Both the position numbers and the translations under genes were made by a program. DNA of 64,000 nucleotides, taken from the NCBI GenBank assembly GCA_020634565.1, contig JACKBN010000006.1:124001-188000 (forward strand). The letters are read 5' to 3'. Shown piece by piece: positions 62,173 to 64,000 of the stretch. The notes beneath the pieces were generated by a model. It was given only the letters and a program-made list of their open reading frames with translations, ran no database searches and was not told the DNA's origin. Each line of letters opens with the position of its first letter. The first letter of the stretch is position 1. The stretch is from Ardenticatenaceae bacterium. Lineage in GTDB: Bacteria; Chloroflexota; Anaerolineae; Promineifilales; Promineifilaceae.

Positions 62173-63428
62173 TAGCCTGCCCTTGTATCGCGTAGCAGCC
62201 GCACCAGATATTCTGTGCCCTCTGGCTGCGACTCTTCGATGGCCAACTGCCACCCTTTGGCCATCTCGTCAAAGGGCATCTGTGCGTAATTTGCCGATTC
62301 AAATAGTTCACGGATAAGCGGGGGAGCATCCTCAGGCAAAAAAGCGACAATGATTTGCCCCATGTGAGAAGCGGCCGAAATTTCAATATCTTCCAGCACG
62401 GCTTTGGCGGTTTGCGTTGCCATTTCCAGGGGATGAATGTAAATTTCATCAATACGCGCCACCTGGCTGTCGATGTTGTAGCCCAAAACAGCGCTAATTT
62501 CCGTACCCACCTGGCCGATGAAATAGCCCCGCTCACTCAGAGCCATTAAAAGTTCCGCGCGCTTCATTTTAACTTTGCCATCGGTTGCTTTTTGAATGAG
62601 CAGCAAAATAGACGGGATGTCAGACGGCCGTGCGCGGCGGACTTGTAGATCTTCGGGTCGCTCGCTTGGTTTCAGGCGCGGCGGTGGCGCAGCTTCCGCA
62701 GATTTTTGTGGTGTCGGCGTTTTGGGCGTGACCAGTTTGCCGGTCAGCGGCGTGCTGGGGGCCGATTCGTCTGGCAGCGGAAGGCGCTCCATTGGCTTAG
62801 CCGTGGCCGGGTCCGGCAGGCGTTCCCAGGCAATGCGGAACTGGGTCTCAGTATCTTTCATCAGCCCGTTGGTGTCGATGAGGACGTCGGACTGCGCTAC
62901 TTTTTCTTCTTGGGGCGGTTGGGCCTTGATGCGCACGGCGGCTACTTCGGTTTCCAGCCCGCGACAAATACGCAGTCGTTCCAGCTGCCGCTGCGGGGCA
63001 CAGCGCGTCACCCAAATTTGGTGGCAGATGTCGCGTATATTGCCTTCTAGCAGTTTGATCGCTTCTATAAAAATGACGGGGTGGTCGCTGGCCAAAATGC
63101 GGGCATCCAATTCTTTGCCTACGGCCGGATGTACCATCGCTTCCAAATCTTGCATGACGGTGGGGTCGGCAAACGCGATTTCGCCCAATTTTTTGCGGTC
63201 AATACGGCCGTCTTCCCGGCGTATCTCTGCCCCAAAGGCGACGGCAATGGCGGCTTGCATCGTGGCATCATTGTCCATGAGTTCGTGCACAATTTTGTCG
63301 GCATCAATGGTGAGCGCACCATGTTCACGTGCCAGCCGCATCACGGCCGATTTCCCGGTGGCAATATTGCCCGTCAGCCCGATGATTACCTTGCCCTCGT
63401 AGGTTGTCGGCTCTGTGTTGTCACTCAT
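62172..63428 (-). CDS. coaE: Dephospho-CoA kinase fused to an acetyltransferase-like domain
   Basis: The 418-residue protein has a CoaE domain (about 10-215) with P-loop GLTGNIATGKSAV, LTIDADKIVHELM and AQSDVLIDTNG. A P-rich linker (about 220-265) leads to a GNAT-like domain (about 268-415: VRRARPSDIPSILLLIQK, YFIGQVGTEISAVLGY, IDEIYIHP). Ordinary CoaE is about 200 residues. CoaE makes the last step of CoA; the fused domain would use acetyl-CoA. It overlaps the ABC-F gene before it by 8 bp and the TPR gene after it by 1 bp, forming a tight operon. Confidence 0.85.
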   Translation of the reverse strand: MSDNTEPTTYEGKVIIGLTGNIATGKSAVMRLAREHGALTIDADKIVHELMDNDATMQAAIAVAFGAEIRREDGRIDRKKLGEIAFADPTVMQDLEAMVHPAVGKELDARILASDHPVIFIEAIKLLEGNIRDICHQIWVTRCAPQRQLERLRICRGLETEVAAVRIKAQPPQEEKVAQSDVLIDTNGLMKDTETQFRIAWERLPDPATAKPMERLPLPDESAPSTPLTGKLVTPKTPTPQKSAEAAPPPRLKPSERPEDLQVRRARPSDIPSILLLIQKATDGKVKMKRAELLMALSERGYFIGQVGTEISAVLGYNIDSQVARIDEIYIHPLEMATQTAKAVLEDIEISAASHMGQIIVAFLPEDAPPLIRELFESANYAQMPFDEMAKGWQLAIEESQPEGTEYLVRLLRDTRAG

Positions 63429-64000
63429 GCATCATCTCCCATTGTTCCAGCAGGTCTGCCAGTTTGGCTTCGGCGGCGGCATATGCCTCGCTGAGCGTTT
63501 GTATCTTAGCAAATGATTCGTCGGTTGTCGCTTGCTGTAAGGCTTCACCAATTTGCACAATCTCTGCCTCGGTGGCTTCGATGCGGTTTTCCAGCTCGGC
63601 CAGCGCCTCGGCTTGCTTACGCAGCTCGTTTTTGCTGAGCTGGCTGCCGTTGTCGCTGCTGCGGGCCGCTTTTTCCGCCTCACGTGCCTGGGCGGCGGCT
63701 TCTTTCGCCGCTTCGGTTTCCTGCTCACGGATGGTCAAGTAATTTTGGTAACCACCGTCATAAACGCGGAGACGGCCGTTTGCCAACGCCCAAACCTGTG
63801 TTGCCAAAGCATTGACTAGGTACCGGTCATGCGACACCATTAAAATCGTCCCATTGAACTGCTCCAGCGCCTCTTGCAATGCTTCCTGCGAGGGAATGTC
63901 CAGGTGATTGGTTGGCTCATCCAGCAGCAAAAAGTTGGCCCCTTGCAGTGCCAAAATCGCCAGCGCCAAGCGGCCGCGTTCGCCGCCGCTGAGCATGCTG
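63421..64000 (-). CDS. ABC-F family ATPase (5' part outside window)
   Basis: Only the C-terminal ~192 residues lie in the window. They show the signature LSGGERGRLALAILAL, Walker B FLLLDEPTNHLD, the H-loop VSHDRYLVNAL, and a long coiled-coil tail (ELRKQAEALAELENRIEATE) like the C-terminal extension of Uup-type ABC-F proteins. The stop overlaps the coaE start (ATGAGTGA). Probably a translation or ribosome-rescue factor. Confidence 0.85.
   Translation of the reverse strand, partial: SMLSGGERGRLALAILALQGANFLLLDEPTNHLDIPSQEALQEALEQFNGTILMVSHDRYLVNALATQVWALANGRLRVYDGGYQNYLTIREQETEAAKEAAAQAREAEKAARSSDNGSQLSKNELRKQAEALAELENRIEATEAEIVQIGEALQQATTDESFAKIQTLSEAYAAAEAKLADLLEQWEMMHE

Overview
The window looks like chromosome from a member of the Chloroflexota (Anaerolineae-like). 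This is inferred from gene content and style: TP-rich linkers in exported proteins, paired CpaB proteins of a Flp/Tad pilus, a death-like/TIR/formylglycine-enzyme-fold fusion, an F420-type Ddn protein, an ScfR/RamB regulator beside a glyoxylate shunt, and several lineage-type hypothetical genes. No rRNA, insertion sequence, prophage or CRISPR array is visible. The most pervasive feature is the palindrome ACGGCCGT (often AACGGCCGTT). By hand I count roughly 95-100 copies, where about one is expected by chance. It sits in genes, intergenic DNA and terminator stems alike, and is missing from several AT-rich stretches that look acquired.

Layout. 1-2.1 kb: ECF sigma factor and its membrane anti-sigma partner (cut by the left edge). 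2.5-7.4 kb: HD hydrolase, a TIR receptor-like membrane protein, DUF192 protein, LysM/M23 exported peptidase. 7.6-10.4 kb: two conserved-looking unknown genes, a deoxyribosyltransferase-like protein, tRNA-Arg. 10.4-17.8 kb: housekeeping and repair genes (SDR epimerase, nnr, ABC-F ATPase, Ddn-like protein, thiD, GbsR-like regulator, yjjX), almost every gap being filled by a quasi-palindromic repeat element; one such element lies in frame inside nnr. 17.9-23.2 kb: a NurA/HerA island holding an unknown AT-rich gene and a MazEF pair, with herA broken by frameshifts. 23.4-27.3 kb: acyltransferase and a hybrid histidine kinase.

27.3-32 kb: glyoxylate shunt (aceB, aceA) with a divergent ScfR/RamB-type repressor/activator and two identical operator palindromes between them. 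32.2-41.8 kb: SARP-type regulator, DUF1800/DUF1501 exported pair, PfkB kinase, PadR/HAAS pair, cold-shock protein, SlyD-like isomerase and a META-domain lipoprotein. 41.9-48.1 kb: class A penicillin-binding protein, MscS channel, mtaB, cpaF. 48.2-48.7 kb: tRNA-Phe, tRNA-Gly, tRNA-Cys. 48.7-59.9 kb: oligoendopeptidase, DtxR-type and NrtR-type regulators, two cpaB genes, FtsB-like protein, M24-fold protein, LysM protein, dGTPase-like protein and a putative metalloprotease. 60-64 kb: a decayed lipoprotein gene, an orphan MerB homologue, and a tightly overlapping ABC-F/coaE/TPR operon cut by the right edge.

All functional calls rest on motif reading of the translated sequence; no database search was run.
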